A DNA stretch of 64,000 nucleotides from Pseudomonas cremoricolorata DSM 17059 = NBRC 16634 (GTDB taxonomy: Bacteria; Pseudomonadota; Gammaproteobacteria; Pseudomonadales; Pseudomonadaceae): positions 22,664 through 86,663 of the forward strand of contig NZ_AUEA01000018.1 in the NCBI RefSeq assembly GCF_000425745.1, in the 5' to 3' direction. Positions within the stretch are counted from its first letter, which is position 1; every line of letters starts with the position of its first letter. The notes beneath the pieces were generated by a model. The model made no database searches and was not told where the DNA came from. It saw nothing but the letters and a program-made list of their open reading frames with translations. A program made the position numbers and the translations under genes. Positions 19,117 to 28,597 of this stretch are shown here, in pieces.

Positions 19117-21435
19117 ATGATGCATCGTTGTCGTTCCCTTGCCGGCGCCCTGGTCTGCGCCCTGGCCGTGCTGCTCAGCCCTGCGAGCCTGGCGGCCGGC
19201 CCTCAGTCATCGCCGGTGATTTCCTACACCCGTGACATCCAGCCGATCCTCACCGAGAAGTGCGTTGCCTGCCATGCCTGCAACGATGCCGCCTGCCAGC
19301 TCAACCTGGGCAGTGCTGAGGGCGTGCAGCGCGGCGGTTCCAAGGTGCCGGTGTACCAGGGCGAGCGCAGCACCGCCGTGCCGACCACGCGCCTGTTCGT
19401 CGATGCCACCAATGAGCAGGACTGGCGCAGGAAGGGCTTTTATTCGGTGCTCGACCAACAGGGCGGCCAGGCGGCGCTGATGGCGCGCATGCTCGAGCTC
19501 GGGCACAAGACCCCGCTGACCCCCAACGCGAAGATTCCCGACGACATCGTGCTGGGCCTGAACCGCACCAACATGTGCCCGGCGCCGATCGAATTCGACG
19601 CCTACGCCGGCGCCCATCCCAGGGAAGGCATGCCCCTGGCGGTGACCGGCCTGACCGATCAGGAACACCAGACCCTGCAACGCTGGCTGGCGGCCGGTGC
19701 CCCGGTGGAATCCAGCGCGATCAAGCCAAGCGCCGCCGAGGCCCGGCAGATCGCCGACTGGGAGGCTTTGCTCAACCGTCCGGGGGCCAGCGAGGCGCTG
19801 GCCGCGCGCTGGTTGTATGAGCATTTGTTCCTGGCCCACATCTATTTCCAGAACGGTGAGCGCGGGCACTTCTTCCAGTGGGTGCGTTCGCGCACCCCGT
19901 CGGGCCAGCCGGTCGATCTCATCGCCAGCCGCCGGCCCAACGATCCGCCGGGCAGCGATTTCTATTACCGCCTGGTGCCGGTGCAAGGGGTGATCGTGCA
20001 CAAGACCCACATCACCTATCCGGCAAGCCCCGACAAGCTCGCGCGAATCAAGCAGCTGTTCTATGCCGGGGACTGGCAAGTGGCGTCGCTGCCCGGCTAC
20101 GGGCCGCAGCGTCGGGCCAACCCATTCGAAACCTTCGAAGCCATTCCGGCGCGCTCGCGCTATCAGTTCATGCTCGACAACGCCGAGTACTTCGTGCGCA
20201 CGTTCATTCGCGGCCCGGTGTGCCGCGGGCAGATCGCCACTGATGTGATTCGCGACAACTTCTGGGCGCTGTTCCAGGACCCTGAGCACGACCTGTACAT
20301 CACCGATGCCCGCTACCGCGGCGAGGCCACGCCACTGCTGGCCATGCCCGGGCAGAACGACGACGTCGGCAGCGTGCTCGGCCTGTGGCGTGCCTACCGC
20401 GACAAACGCAACGACTACGAGATGCTGCGCCGCGACGCTTATGCCGACACACCGCCGCCCACCTGGGAAACCTTGTGGAGCGGCAACGACAACGCCCTGC
20501 TGAGCATCTTCCGTCACTTCGACAGCGCTTCGGTAACCAAGGGCCTGATCGGCGACGTGCCACTGACCACCTGGCTGTTCGACTACCCGTTGCTGGAGCG
20601 CACCTATTACCAGTTGGCGGTCAACTTCGACGTGTTCGGCAATGTCTCGCATCAGTTGCAGACGCGGCTGTATTTCGACCTGATTCGCAATGGCGCCGAG
20701 GTCAATTTCCTGCGCCTGCTGCCGGCGAGCAAGCGCGGTGACATCCTCAGCGACTGGTACCAGAACAGCGGCAAGCTGAAGATGTGGCTCGACTACGAAG
20801 ACATCGACACCAGCACTGCAAGTGCCTTGGGCATCGACCCTCACCATGCCACCCGCGACTTCGGCCTCAAGCTGCTGCAGCGCACGGCCGGCCTCAACGT
20901 CGCGCCCGATCCGATCAACCGCTGCACCGGCGCCTATTGCTCGCGCCCCGACCAGCCAGAGGCGTTGCGCAATGCCGAGCAGTCGCTCAGCCGCTTGGTA
21001 TCGCGGCCGGCGGCGGGGCTCAAGGTTATCGGCCAGTTGCCCGAAGCGACCATGCTGCGCATCGAGCTGCCCAACGGCCAGCGCGAGGTGTACAGCCTGC
21101 TGCGCAACCGTGCGCACAGCAACGTCGCCTTCCTGCTCGGCGAGGCGTACCGCTACCAGCCAGGCCTGGACACCCTGACGCTGTACCCGGGCGTACTCAG
21201 CAGCTACCCCAACTTCATGTTCAATATTCCAAGCGATGAGGTACCGGCGTTCGTCGATGCCCTGCAGAGCGCGCGGGACGACAAACAGGCCTTCGAAGCC
21301 ATCGTCGTGCGCTGGGGCATTCGCCGCAGCCATCCGCAGTTCTGGGACTATTTCCACGACCTGAGCCGTTACATCGAACAGACCCAGCCGGTCGAGGCCG
21401 GGGTGCTGGACATGAACCGCTACGAGAACCTGTAA
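19117..21435 (+). CDS. cti: fatty acid cis/trans isomerase
   Basis: A periplasmic heme enzyme that converts cis-unsaturated membrane fatty acids to trans forms as an emergency response to solvents and heat, well known in Pseudomonas. The 772-residue protein has a signal peptide (cleavage after about residue 27, near SLAAG) and a c-type heme motif CVACH at residues 49-53. It also has the family motifs NRTNMCPAPIEFDAY and RGPVCRGQIATDVIRDNFW. It is monocistronic, starting 174 bases from the divergent metH gene, which matches its usual location in Pseudomonas genomes. Confidence 0.95.
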   Translation: MMHRCRSLAGALVCALAVLLSPASLAAGPQSSPVISYTRDIQPILTEKCVACHACNDAACQLNLGSAEGVQRGGSKVPVYQGERSTAVPTTRLFVDATNEQDWRRKGFYSVLDQQGGQAALMARMLELGHKTPLTPNAKIPDDIVLGLNRTNMCPAPIEFDAYAGAHPREGMPLAVTGLTDQEHQTLQRWLAAGAPVESSAIKPSAAEARQIADWEALLNRPGASEALAARWLYEHLFLAHIYFQNGERGHFFQWVRSRTPSGQPVDLIASRRPNDPPGSDFYYRLVPVQGVIVHKTHITYPASPDKLARIKQLFYAGDWQVASLPGYGPQRRANPFETFEAIPARSRYQFMLDNAEYFVRTFIRGPVCRGQIATDVIRDNFWALFQDPEHDLYITDARYRGEATPLLAMPGQNDDVGSVLGLWRAYRDKRNDYEMLRRDAYADTPPPTWETLWSGNDNALLSIFRHFDSASVTKGLIGDVPLTTWLFDYPLLERTYYQLAVNFDVFGNVSHQLQTRLYFDLIRNGAEVNFLRLLPASKRGDILSDWYQNSGKLKMWLDYEDIDTSTASALGIDPHHATRDFGLKLLQRTAGLNVAPDPINRCTGAYCSRPDQPEALRNAEQSLSRLVSRPAAGLKVIGQLPEATMLRIELPNGQREVYSLLRNRAHSNVAFLLGEAYRYQPGLDTLTLYPGVLSSYPNFMFNIPSDEVPAFVDALQSARDDKQAFEAIVVRWGIRRSHPQFWDYFHDLSRYIEQTQPVEAGVLDMNRYENL

Positions 21436-21563
21436 GACGAAGGTCGGGGAGGGCACTGACCTTTCCTGGCCTGTTGCGGTCGTATTGCCTGAATCGCCCT
21501 GACAGCCTGGTCATCGCGACCGGCCCGTCGGGGCAGCAATGCACCAACGACGCAGGAACACGC

Positions 21564-22586
21564 ATGCTGTATTCCCTTCAGGCACTGCGGGCGTTCGCCG
21601 CCTGGGTGGTGGTTTGCCATCACTTCATGCAGATCTTTTTCGACTTCCATGCCTCCGGCCCCATCGGCCGCCTGTTCACCGAACGCGGTGCGGTGGGGGT
21701 GGACATCTTCTTCGTCATCAGCGGGCTGGTGATCTACCTCTCCACCCGCGACAAAGACATCGCGCCGCGACAGTTCATGCTGCAACGCCTGCTGCGCATC
21801 GTTCCGGCCTACTGGTTCTACACCGCGCTGATGGGCCTGCTAATGCTGGCCGCCAGCCGCTGGATGCCGCATCAGGTGTTCGAGTGGCAGCACCTGCTGC
21901 TGTCGCTGCTGTTCATTCCGGCCGAGAACCCGGGAGGCTACGGCATGTACCCGACCCTCAACGTCGGCTGGACGCTTAATTTCGAGATGTTCTTCTACGC
22001 GCTGTTCGCTCTGGCCTTCTTCGTGCGTCAGCGCCACCAGCTGGTGCTGGTGAGCGTTGCGCTGCTGGTTGCCAGCGAACTGCTGGGACGTTTCGGTGTG
22101 CTCAGTACGTTCTACAGCAACAACATCATCTACGAGTTCCTGCTGGGTATCGCTATCGGTGTGGTCTACCGCCGCGGCCTGATCCGTGAGGGGCTGTGGT
22201 TGCCGCTGACGGTGCTGGCCGCCGCGTGCTACGCGATCTACCACCTCGATGCCTCCAGCCGGTTGCTGCACTGGGGTCTGCCCAGCGCACTGATCGTGCT
22301 GGCTTTCATTGCCCTGGAACCGTACTTTCGCGGCAATCAACTGCTCAAGGTGCTCGGCGACTGCTCGTACTCGGTGTACCTGATCCACGTGCTGGTGCTG
22401 TGGAGCGGCTGGCTGATCAGCCAGCGCCTGCAACTGGACCCGTACCTGACCTTCGCCTTCTGCGTGCCGTTGATCGCCCTGGCGTCGTGGGCCAGCTATC
22501 AGTGGCTCGAGCGCGGCCTGTACCGCAAGGGCAGGGCGATGATGGAAGCGCGAGCCGAGGAAAACCGTCAGCCGGCGCTTTCCTGA
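21564..22586 (+). CDS. membrane acyltransferase (OafA/YrhL, Acyl_transf_3)
   Basis: A 340-residue integral membrane O-acyltransferase with about ten hydrophobic segments. The N-terminus LQALRAFAAWVVVCHHFMQ carries the family motif with the catalytic His pair, and VGVDIFFVISGLVIYLS and a DCSYSVYLIHVLVL motif near the end also match. The ATG at 21564 is chosen because family alignment begins there; the longer frame from 21474 has no ribosome site. It lies between cti and nfuA, with no glycan cluster around it, so the acceptor (surface polysaccharide or lipid) is unknown. Confidence 0.85.
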   Translation: MLYSLQALRAFAAWVVVCHHFMQIFFDFHASGPIGRLFTERGAVGVDIFFVISGLVIYLSTRDKDIAPRQFMLQRLLRIVPAYWFYTALMGLLMLAASRWMPHQVFEWQHLLLSLLFIPAENPGGYGMYPTLNVGWTLNFEMFFYALFALAFFVRQRHQLVLVSVALLVASELLGRFGVLSTFYSNNIIYEFLLGIAIGVVYRRGLIREGLWLPLTVLAAACYAIYHLDASSRLLHWGLPSALIVLAFIALEPYFRGNQLLKVLGDCSYSVYLIHVLVLWSGWLISQRLQLDPYLTFAFCVPLIALASWASYQWLERGLYRKGRAMMEARAEENRQPALS

Positions 22587-22656
22587 CTAGAATGCTAGGA
22601 CTTTGTTCGTCGAGCCGGTTGGCGTACACTTGCCGGCAAGTCTGTGAGGAACTTCC

Positions 22657-23241
22657 ATGAGCGCTATAACCATTACCGACGCCGCCCATGACTACCTGGC
22701 CGATCTGCTTTCCAAGCAGAACACGCCGGGCATCGGCATCCGCGTATTCATCACCCAGCCGGGTACTCAGTACGCCGAAACCTGCATCGCCTACTGCAAA
22801 CCGGGTGAAGAAAAACCCGAAGACACCGCAGTGGGCCTGAAGAGTTTCACCGCCTACATCGATGCACTGAGCGAGCCGTTTCTCGAAGACGCGCTGGTCG
22901 ACTACGCCACCGACCGTATGGGCGGTCAACTGACCATCAAGGCGCCGAACGCCAAGGTGCCGATGGTCAGCGACGACAGCCCGATCAACGAGCGTATCAA
23001 CTACTACCTGCAAACCGAGATCAACCCGGGCCTTGCCAGCCACGGCGGCCAGGTCAGCCTGATCGAAGTGGTCGAAGACGGCATTGCCGTGTTGCAGTTC
23101 GGCGGCGGTTGCCAAGGTTGCGGCCAAGCCGATGTGACCCTGCGCGATGGCATCGAGCGTACCCTGCTCGAACGCGTCCCTGAGCTCAAAGGCGTTCGTG
23201 ATGTGACCGATCACAGCCAGAAAGAAAACGCCTACTACTGA
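22657..23241 (+). CDS. nfuA: Fe-S biogenesis protein NfuA
   Basis: A scaffold/carrier of [4Fe-4S] clusters for target enzymes, important under oxidative stress and iron limitation. Its 194 residues comprise a degenerate A-type N-terminal domain and a C-terminal NifU domain with the CxxC cluster site GGGCQGCGQADVTL. A GAGGAA ribosome site precedes the ATG. A strong hairpin follows the stop, so it appears to be monocistronic. Confidence 0.96.
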   Translation: MSAITITDAAHDYLADLLSKQNTPGIGIRVFITQPGTQYAETCIAYCKPGEEKPEDTAVGLKSFTAYIDALSEPFLEDALVDYATDRMGGQLTIKAPNAKVPMVSDDSPINERINYYLQTEINPGLASHGGQVSLIEVVEDGIAVLQFGGGCQGCGQADVTLRDGIERTLLERVPELKGVRDVTDHSQKENAYY

Positions 23242-23255
23242 GTGAGTAGCACATG

Positions 23256-23286
23256 ACGGGCCCGGCGCTTGCTGCTCCGGGCCCGT
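23256..23286 (+). terminator. hairpin after nfuA
   Basis: A perfect 10-bp stem ACGGGCCCGG/CCGGGCCCGT with an 11-base loop, followed by TGCGTTT. It lies 14 bases after the nfuA stop. Confidence 0.7.
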
Positions 23287-23485
23287 TGCGTTTCCGGCGG
23301 TAACTAGCAACAAACTGTTACTTTTACAAGCACTGCGACAACAGGCCGCAGCCTGATTCCACGGGGCTTTGCGGCCGATCACGGCATTGCCCGGTGGTTG
23401 TGCTGGAGACGTCATGCAAGAATGCCCGCGGTTTTCTGGCCGACCCCGTCGAGGGGCCGGCACCTCCCCTGTAAAGGATGGTTCC

Positions 23486-24091
23486 ATGACTGATCTGTTG
23501 AGCCGGCGCGCCGTGGTCGCCGGAATGGGCGTCCTCGGGCTCGGCCTGCTGGCAGGCTGCAACCCGGCGCGCGGACTTGAATTCAAGTACGGCAAGAACA
23601 TGAGCAACGAGATTCTCGGTCGCTCGTTCCGTCTCAAGGACCCGCAAGGCAACGTCCGTACTCTGTCCAGCTTCTACGGCAGCATGCCGATGATCTTCTT
23701 CGGCTTCACCCAGTGCCCGGCCGTGTGCCCGACGGCGCTGGCGCGCGCCGCGCAGATCAAGAAGCTGATGGGCCGCGATGCTGGCTTCTTGCAAGTGGTG
23801 TTCATCACCCTCGACCCGGAACGCGACACCCCGGAAGTACTCGATACCTACGTCAAGGCCTTCGACCCTTCGTTCACCGCGCTCACCGGCACCCCGGAAG
23901 AGATCGACCAGGTGGCGCGTGAATTCAAGGTGTTCTACGAAAGGGTACCGGCGGGCGATACGTACACCATCTCTCACTCGTCCACCAGTTACGTCTATGA
24001 TTCGCGCGGCACGTTGCGCCTGAGCCTGGGCCATTCGCTCAATGCCAAGGAATGCACCGAAGACCTGCTCACCCTGATGGAGATCTGCTAA
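23486..24091 (+). CDS. SCO1/SenC family copper chaperone
   Basis: A membrane-anchored thioredoxin-fold protein that delivers copper or reduces Cys residues for cytochrome oxidase assembly. The 201-residue product starts MTDLLSRRAVVAGMGVLGLG with an RR pair and a lipobox-like LLAGC. The copper motif CPAVCP and the distal His in TISHSSTSYV are intact. The ATG at 23486 is chosen over one at 23369, which would add a non-homologous leader. Its stop overlaps the start of the PCuAC gene by one base (TAATG), so the two are coupled and act together in copper delivery. Confidence 0.9.
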   Translation: MTDLLSRRAVVAGMGVLGLGLLAGCNPARGLEFKYGKNMSNEILGRSFRLKDPQGNVRTLSSFYGSMPMIFFGFTQCPAVCPTALARAAQIKKLMGRDAGFLQVVFITLDPERDTPEVLDTYVKAFDPSFTALTGTPEEIDQVAREFKVFYERVPAGDTYTISHSSTSYVYDSRGTLRLSLGHSLNAKECTEDLLTLMEIC

Positions 24092-24579
24092 TGGCTGTTT
24101 CGCTGCATTCGTTCACCCGTCGTCTGGCTGCCGTGGCGCTGCTGGGTCTGTCTGCCTCGGCCATGGCCGACACCACCGTCAGCGAGCCCTGGGTGCGCGC
24201 CAGCGTGCCGCAGCAGCAGGCCACCGGCGCCTTCATGGTGCTGACCGCCGAGCGCGACAGCGCGCTGGTCGGCGTGGCCTCGCCCGTGGCCAAGACTGTG
24301 CAGATTCACCAGATGACCATGAATGGCGATGTCATGGGCATGCAGCAGGTCAAGGTGCTGGCCCTGCCTGCCGGCAAGCCGGTGACCCTCGATGCCAATG
24401 GCTACCACGTGATGCTGATGGGCCTGAAGCAGCAGGTGAAGGAAGGTGAGCAAGTGCCGCTGACCTTGACCATCAAGACCGCCGAAGGTGAGACCCAGAC
24501 CCTCAAGGTTCAGGCACCCGTGCGCGGCTTGACCGCTCAATCCCCCGAGCACGCTCACGACCACGGCAACATGCACTGA
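24091..24579 (+). CDS. periplasmic copper chaperone PCuAC
   Basis: Binds Cu(I) in the periplasm and passes it to the CuA or CuB site of cytochrome oxidase. The 162-residue protein has a signal peptide ending at ASAMA (near residue 23). The metal site follows the family pattern of His and Met ligands: HQMTMNGDVMGM, then YHVMLMGL about 35 residues later. The C-terminal HAHDHGNMH adds a His/Met tail common in this family. It is translationally coupled to the SCO gene. A terminator follows. Confidence 0.92.
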   Translation: MAVSLHSFTRRLAAVALLGLSASAMADTTVSEPWVRASVPQQQATGAFMVLTAERDSALVGVASPVAKTVQIHQMTMNGDVMGMQQVKVLALPAGKPVTLDANGYHVMLMGLKQQVKEGEQVPLTLTIKTAEGETQTLKVQAPVRGLTAQSPEHAHDHGNMH

Positions 24580-24587
24580 CCAAGCTA

Positions 24588-24613
24588 CACGGGGCCACAC
24601 CGCTGGCCCCGTG
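24588..24613. terminator. terminator hairpin after the copper chaperone pair
   Basis: A 10-bp perfect stem CACGGGGCCA/TGGCCCCGTG with a 6-base loop, 9 bases after the stop. It also lies 28 bases beyond the end of the convergent small gene, so it may serve both strands. Confidence 0.65.
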
Positions 24614-24640
24614 GTTCATGCAGCGCCGCGTGAAAATCGC

Positions 24641-24868
24641 CTAGCTACGAAAACGTGGCAACGGCCGGTCTTGCCTGAGGCTGGACAAGCGCTTGCGCAG
24701 CTGCGCCTCATCGGCCTCCAGGGCCCTCAGGCTGTCACGGATCTTGCCGGCTGCGGGGACATCGCCCTGGCGGTCGATCCACTCGGCGATTTCCTTGCAG
24801 GTGCTGGTCAGATGCACCTGGCGCTGGTTCATCAAGGTGAGCAGGGTGTTGATCTCTTTGGCTGACAT
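24641..24868 (-). CDS. small hypothetical protein, 75 residues
   Basis: A short soluble protein, MSAKEINTLLTLMNQRQVHL onward, rich in Arg, Lys and Glu, with predicted helices in its second half (residues 40-68). The ATG at 24868 follows a GAGGAA-type ribosome site; a longer frame to 24916 is less likely. Codon use and the clean start support a real gene. I do not recognise the family. It is convergent with the SCO/PCuAC operon. Confidence 0.6.
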   Translation of the reverse strand: MSAKEINTLLTLMNQRQVHLTSTCKEIAEWIDRQGDVPAAGKIRDSLRALEADEAQLRKRLSSLRQDRPLPRFRS

Positions 24869-25337
24869 GGCAAGTTCCTCCGGTCGGCCCAGACAGTGTA
24901 GCAGTGGCCTGGGCAAATGCTGCCCTGGGCGCGGGGCCGAGCGGCGGCTCGTAGTGGGCGCTGCAGGGGCTTGTTACAACCTCCCATCAGACCATTCCTA
25001 CAATCTTTCCAGCGTTTACAACAGATTGTTCGAGCTGATCGTCATCTGACACGCTTTCGGCGCAACCCCCTCCGTTCATCGCCTCATCCTCAATGCCTCG
25101 CCGGTGAACAGCGTGTGTGCCCAGCTGCGTGCCTGGTGGGTGCGGAAGATGCCTGACCGATGCGTACACATCTTGTTACCTCGCTAGGCCTGTCGATGCC
25201 GCTATCGACTCCTAGCGTGAAAGCGAAGGGCGTCCTGCCAGCACCGATACCCAGGCCAGAGCCTGTGCTCTGGCCTGCGCTGGCCGCCGCGTCGTGACGG
25301 GCGCCCACCTGTGTGGTCTGGTCAGGAGGATTTCGCC
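24869..25337. other. intergenic region before the decarboxylase-like gene
   Basis: About 470 bases with no gene I can support. An AT-richer patch at 24975-25045 stands out from the high-GC surroundings and probably contains the divergent promoters of the 75-residue gene and the decarboxylase-like gene. No repeat, RNA or operator was identified with confidence. Confidence 0.4.
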
Positions 25338-27410
25338 GTGAGTGTATTGATCGTGCATAGCGCCGCCTTGGTGCTGCCGCAATGGTGTGACGCAACCGGG
25401 CAGGTCTTCGACGCGCCGATGTGCCTGGCCGAGGCCTCGGCGTTGCTGCTGGGTGATGATGACGCGCGCCATCCAGGTGTTGCCCAGGCGGTGGCTCGCT
25501 GGGGCTTGCCGCTGTTCATCGTCAGCGGAGCTGAGCCTGCGCTTAAGCCGGTAGCGGGCGCGGTGCTGCTGAGCCTGCCGCTGCGCGCCAGCGATTATCC
25601 GCGCATCATCGCTGCGGCGCGCGCCTACGAGCAGCAGGCCTTGCCGCCGCTGACCCGGGCATTGGCCGGACTGATCGCAGCCACCACCGAACGCTACGCA
25701 GGCCCAGGCCATCGTGGCGGCTCGGCGCTGGATCAGCATCCGGCTGGCGCGCGCTTCAGGCGCTTGCTTGGCAGCCAGGTATTTGCCGCCGACTTGCCGC
25801 AAGGTGCGGTCGAGGGCTGCGCCCTGGACTGGCAAGCTGACCTGGTGCATGAAGCCCAGCGCCTGGTGGCGCAGGTGTTCGGTGCCGAACAAACCTGGTT
25901 CGTGCTCAACGGCGCTGCCACCGCCAACCGTATCGTCGCCAGTGCGCTGCTGCGCGCAGGTGACTTGATCCTGATGGACCGCGCCTGCCATGCCTCGGTA
26001 TTTCAGGGGGCATTGCTGCAAAGCGGTGCCTTGCCGGTGTACCTCGACACCATGTACGACGCCCGGGGCATTCTTGCCGGCTACCGCTGTGGCACCCTGC
26101 AGGAAGGGCGCTTACGCCGGGCTGCGGCGGCCCGTTGCGATGCCCGCAGCAGTCGGCGCAGGCCGTTCCGCCTGGCCGTGGTGCAGGCCGTGACGCGCAC
26201 CGGCGTACTGCTCGACGCCGCAGCCTGGCTGGCGCGCGTTGGCCATCTGTGTGATTACGTGCTGTTCGATGCCGGCTGCGGTGGGCATGAGGCGTTCATC
26301 GACCCGCTGGCGCATCTGTCGCCCCTGGCAGCGCCGGTGGATGACACCTCGCCCGGCATCATCGTGACCCACTCGGTGCATCAGCAGATGGCCGGGCTGA
26401 CCACCGCCGCGCAGATTCACAAGCAGGATCGCCACTTGCGCCACCTGCCGCGCTATTGCAGCGCCGCGGTGTTCAGCAGCGCCTGTGCGCAACACGCCTC
26501 GGCGAGTCTGTCGTGCCCACCGTTGATGTCGCTGGAGATCAACGCGGCCATGTTTGCCGCAGGGGAAGGGCAGCGGCTCTGGCAACAGGCGCTGCTCAGT
26601 GCCCATGAGCTGTGTGTTGCCGTCAGTGCTCGCTGCCGCCTGCTGCGGCCGCTGGCCATGCCGCACCTGCAATCGGCGGTCAGCGAATACATCGCCCTGA
26701 GTGGCGATGATGACCTGCCGCAGGAGCCGCGCCTGCATTATCACGACCCGTGCAAGATCACCCTGATCAGTGACGGGGCTGGCGATGCGGTACCGATCCC
26801 TGCGGCTGTGCTGGTAGCGTTTCTGCATGACCACGGCTTTACCGTCGACCGGCCTGAACTGTACAGCTTCACCCTGGTGGTGACGCCGTTCAGTGATCAG
26901 GCCGGGCTGGGTCGGCTGGTCGATTGCCTGGTGGCTTTCGAGCAGCACGTGCAACTGCGCACCAAGGTGCTCGAGGTCCTGCCCTCGTTGCGCCAGGACG
27001 CTGCGCGCTACGGCGCGATGACCTTGGCCGATCTGTGCAGCCGGCTCAACGGGCTGATCGCCGTACAGGGGCTAGGGCATCTTCAAGGGGCGGTGTTCAG
27101 TGCCGACGAACAGGCGTCGTACGTGTGTTCGCCGTATCACGCCAATCAACTGTTCATTGGTAATGCCACGCGCTGGGTCAGCCTCAGCGACGCCCCTGGG
27201 CGGGTTGCCGCCGAAGCGGTGATTGCCTTGCCCAGCGGCACCTTGTGCATCGCCCCCGGCGAGCGCTGGACGTCGGCTTTGTTGGCTTACCTGGAAGGTG
27301 TCGAAGCCCTGCAGGCGCAATACCCGCAGTTCGCCCCACAGGTTCAGGGCGTGCACTCCAGGCGAGACGACAATGGCATCCGCAGTGTGGGTGTCTACGT
27401 GCTTGATTGA
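25338..27410 (+). CDS. Orn/Lys/Arg decarboxylase-like protein lacking the PLP lysine
   Basis: A 690-residue protein with the layout of bacterial Orn/Lys/Arg decarboxylases: a receiver-like wing domain (residues 1-110), a fold type I PLP domain, and a C-terminal domain. Cofactor-site neighbours are recognisable: GPGHRGGSALDQHP, FVLNGAATANRIV, RACHAS and LFDAGCGGHEAF (the Asp that pairs with the pyridine nitrogen). In the Schiff-base motif, normally SxHK, the sequence reads THSVHQQM, giving Gln at residue 349. GTG at 25338 is chosen because GGAGGA lies 8 bases upstream. The protein may be a pseudoenzyme or a regulator; it is not a typical decarboxylase. Confidence 0.72.
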   Translation: MSVLIVHSAALVLPQWCDATGQVFDAPMCLAEASALLLGDDDARHPGVAQAVARWGLPLFIVSGAEPALKPVAGAVLLSLPLRASDYPRIIAAARAYEQQALPPLTRALAGLIAATTERYAGPGHRGGSALDQHPAGARFRRLLGSQVFAADLPQGAVEGCALDWQADLVHEAQRLVAQVFGAEQTWFVLNGAATANRIVASALLRAGDLILMDRACHASVFQGALLQSGALPVYLDTMYDARGILAGYRCGTLQEGRLRRAAAARCDARSSRRRPFRLAVVQAVTRTGVLLDAAAWLARVGHLCDYVLFDAGCGGHEAFIDPLAHLSPLAAPVDDTSPGIIVTHSVHQQMAGLTTAAQIHKQDRHLRHLPRYCSAAVFSSACAQHASASLSCPPLMSLEINAAMFAAGEGQRLWQQALLSAHELCVAVSARCRLLRPLAMPHLQSAVSEYIALSGDDDLPQEPRLHYHDPCKITLISDGAGDAVPIPAAVLVAFLHDHGFTVDRPELYSFTLVVTPFSDQAGLGRLVDCLVAFEQHVQLRTKVLEVLPSLRQDAARYGAMTLADLCSRLNGLIAVQGLGHLQGAVFSADEQASYVCSPYHANQLFIGNATRWVSLSDAPGRVAAEAVIALPSGTLCIAPGERWTSALLAYLEGVEALQAQYPQFAPQVQGVHSRRDDNGIRSVGVYVLD

Positions 27411-27431
27411 ATCGGTGCTGGCGGACCCTAC

Positions 27432-28286
27432 TCAAGCCGAGGGCGCCAGCGCAGCGCCATAGGCCAGGCGGTAGGCGCCAGGGGTGACGCCATAGGCTTG
27501 CTTGAATTGTCGTGTCAGGTGGCTCTGGTCGGCAAAGCCCAACAGGCAGGAGACCTCCAGCGCAGACGTCGCATGCCTGAGCAACTCCCGCGCCCGGCTC
27601 AGGCGACGCTGCTTGAGCCAGGCGTGGGGTGGCAGACCGGTGGCTTGGCGAAACACCCGGGCGAAATGAAACGGCGACAGGTTGACTGCACTGGCCAGCG
27701 CCTCAAGCGACGGCGGGTTGGCCAGTTGACTGTCGAGCAGCTCGCGAGCGCGCGCCACGGCCAGCGGTTCGCGGCCAGGCGCGGCGAGGTTCAGGCCAGG
27801 GCCCTGGGCGTGACGCTGCACCAGCATCAGCACCGCCTGGCGCCAGGCAGTCTGCTGCTGCAAGGCGCTGGCCTGGGCTTCGCACAACTGGTGCAGGTGG
27901 CTGAAGGCATGGGCCAGGGTCGGGTCATGGATGACGCTGTCCTTGAACAGCGGTACGCCCCGGCCAGACGCCTGCAATTCATCCAGCACGCCGGTGACCC
28001 GTTCGATATCCGGATAGAAACCGCGATAGCCCCAGCCCGCTTCATGGGCCTTGGCACCGGTGTGCAGTTCGTCGGGGTTGATCAGCACCATGCTGCCGAC
28101 TGGCGCCAGGTGCTCACTGCCGCGATGACAGAAGCGCTGGGCGCCGGATTCGATCACGGTGAACACGTAGCCTTCGTGCACGTGCGGCGCGAAGCGCTGC
28201 TGCAGGTAACGGGCATGCAGCATCTCCACATCGCCCAATGCCTGCGCCTGCCACAGGTGTGTGCGCTCGCTCTGTGCCGCGCTCAT
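27432..28286 (-). CDS. AraC family regulator linked to azlCD
   Basis: A 284-residue regulator with an N-terminal cupin-like AraC ligand domain (FAPHVHEGYVFTVIESG) and C-terminal double helix-turn-helix (NPPSLEALASAVNLSPFHFA and FADQSHLTRQFKQAYGVTPG). The ATG at 28286 overlaps the azlD stop as ATGA, so it is the third gene of the azlC-azlD-araC unit and probably controls that exporter. A longer frame to 28358 lies inside azlD. It converges on the decarboxylase-like gene with 21 bases between stops. Confidence 0.87.
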   Translation of the reverse strand: MSAAQSERTHLWQAQALGDVEMLHARYLQQRFAPHVHEGYVFTVIESGAQRFCHRGSEHLAPVGSMVLINPDELHTGAKAHEAGWGYRGFYPDIERVTGVLDELQASGRGVPLFKDSVIHDPTLAHAFSHLHQLCEAQASALQQQTAWRQAVLMLVQRHAQGPGLNLAAPGREPLAVARARELLDSQLANPPSLEALASAVNLSPFHFARVFRQATGLPPHAWLKQRRLSRARELLRHATSALEVSCLLGFADQSHLTRQFKQAYGVTPGAYRLAYGAALAPSA

Positions 28287-28597
28287 GCCAGGCCTGTGCG
28301 CAGGATCAGGAACAGCCCCATGCTCAGCAGCAGGCTGAGCAGCACCCGGCCGGTCCACAGCATCAGCGCCACGGCGGCCAGGGCGCCGAGCAGATAGGGG
28401 TTCAACGGGCTCAGGTTGAGCTGATGCTCGGGCAGAAAGATGATCGGCCCGCAGATCGCCGTGAGCATGCCGGGTACGGCAAAGCCCAGAAACTGCCGCG
28501 CATTGGAGCTCAGCCGCAGCGGCAGGCGCGGTTCGAGAAATGCGTAGCGATTGAGAAACACCGCGATGCCCATTGCCACGATGAGCAGCCAGATCAT
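28283..28597 (-). CDS. azlD: AzlD-type branched-chain amino acid exporter subunit
   Basis: The small membrane subunit (104 residues, three to four hydrophobic segments) of an AzlCD-type exporter, which in characterised cases exports branched-chain or related amino acids and their analogues. It begins MIWLLIVAMGIAVFLNRYAF and contains FLGFAVPGMLTAI, typical of the AzlD family. Start and stop overlap the neighbouring genes as ATGA on both sides, indicating tight coupling. Confidence 0.87.
   Translation of the reverse strand: MIWLLIVAMGIAVFLNRYAFLEPRLPLRLSSNARQFLGFAVPGMLTAICGPIIFLPEHQLNLSPLNPYLLGALAAVALMLWTGRVLLSLLLSMGLFLILRTGLA

Noticed and set aside
19207..21456. 749-residue minus-strand open frame
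   Set aside because: Shadow of cti caused by high GC; composition is Arg/His/Gln-rich and resembles no protein.
25338..27410. Calling this gene a functional lysine, ornithine or arginine decarboxylase
   Set aside because: The PLP-binding lysine is replaced by Gln, so the activity cannot be assumed.
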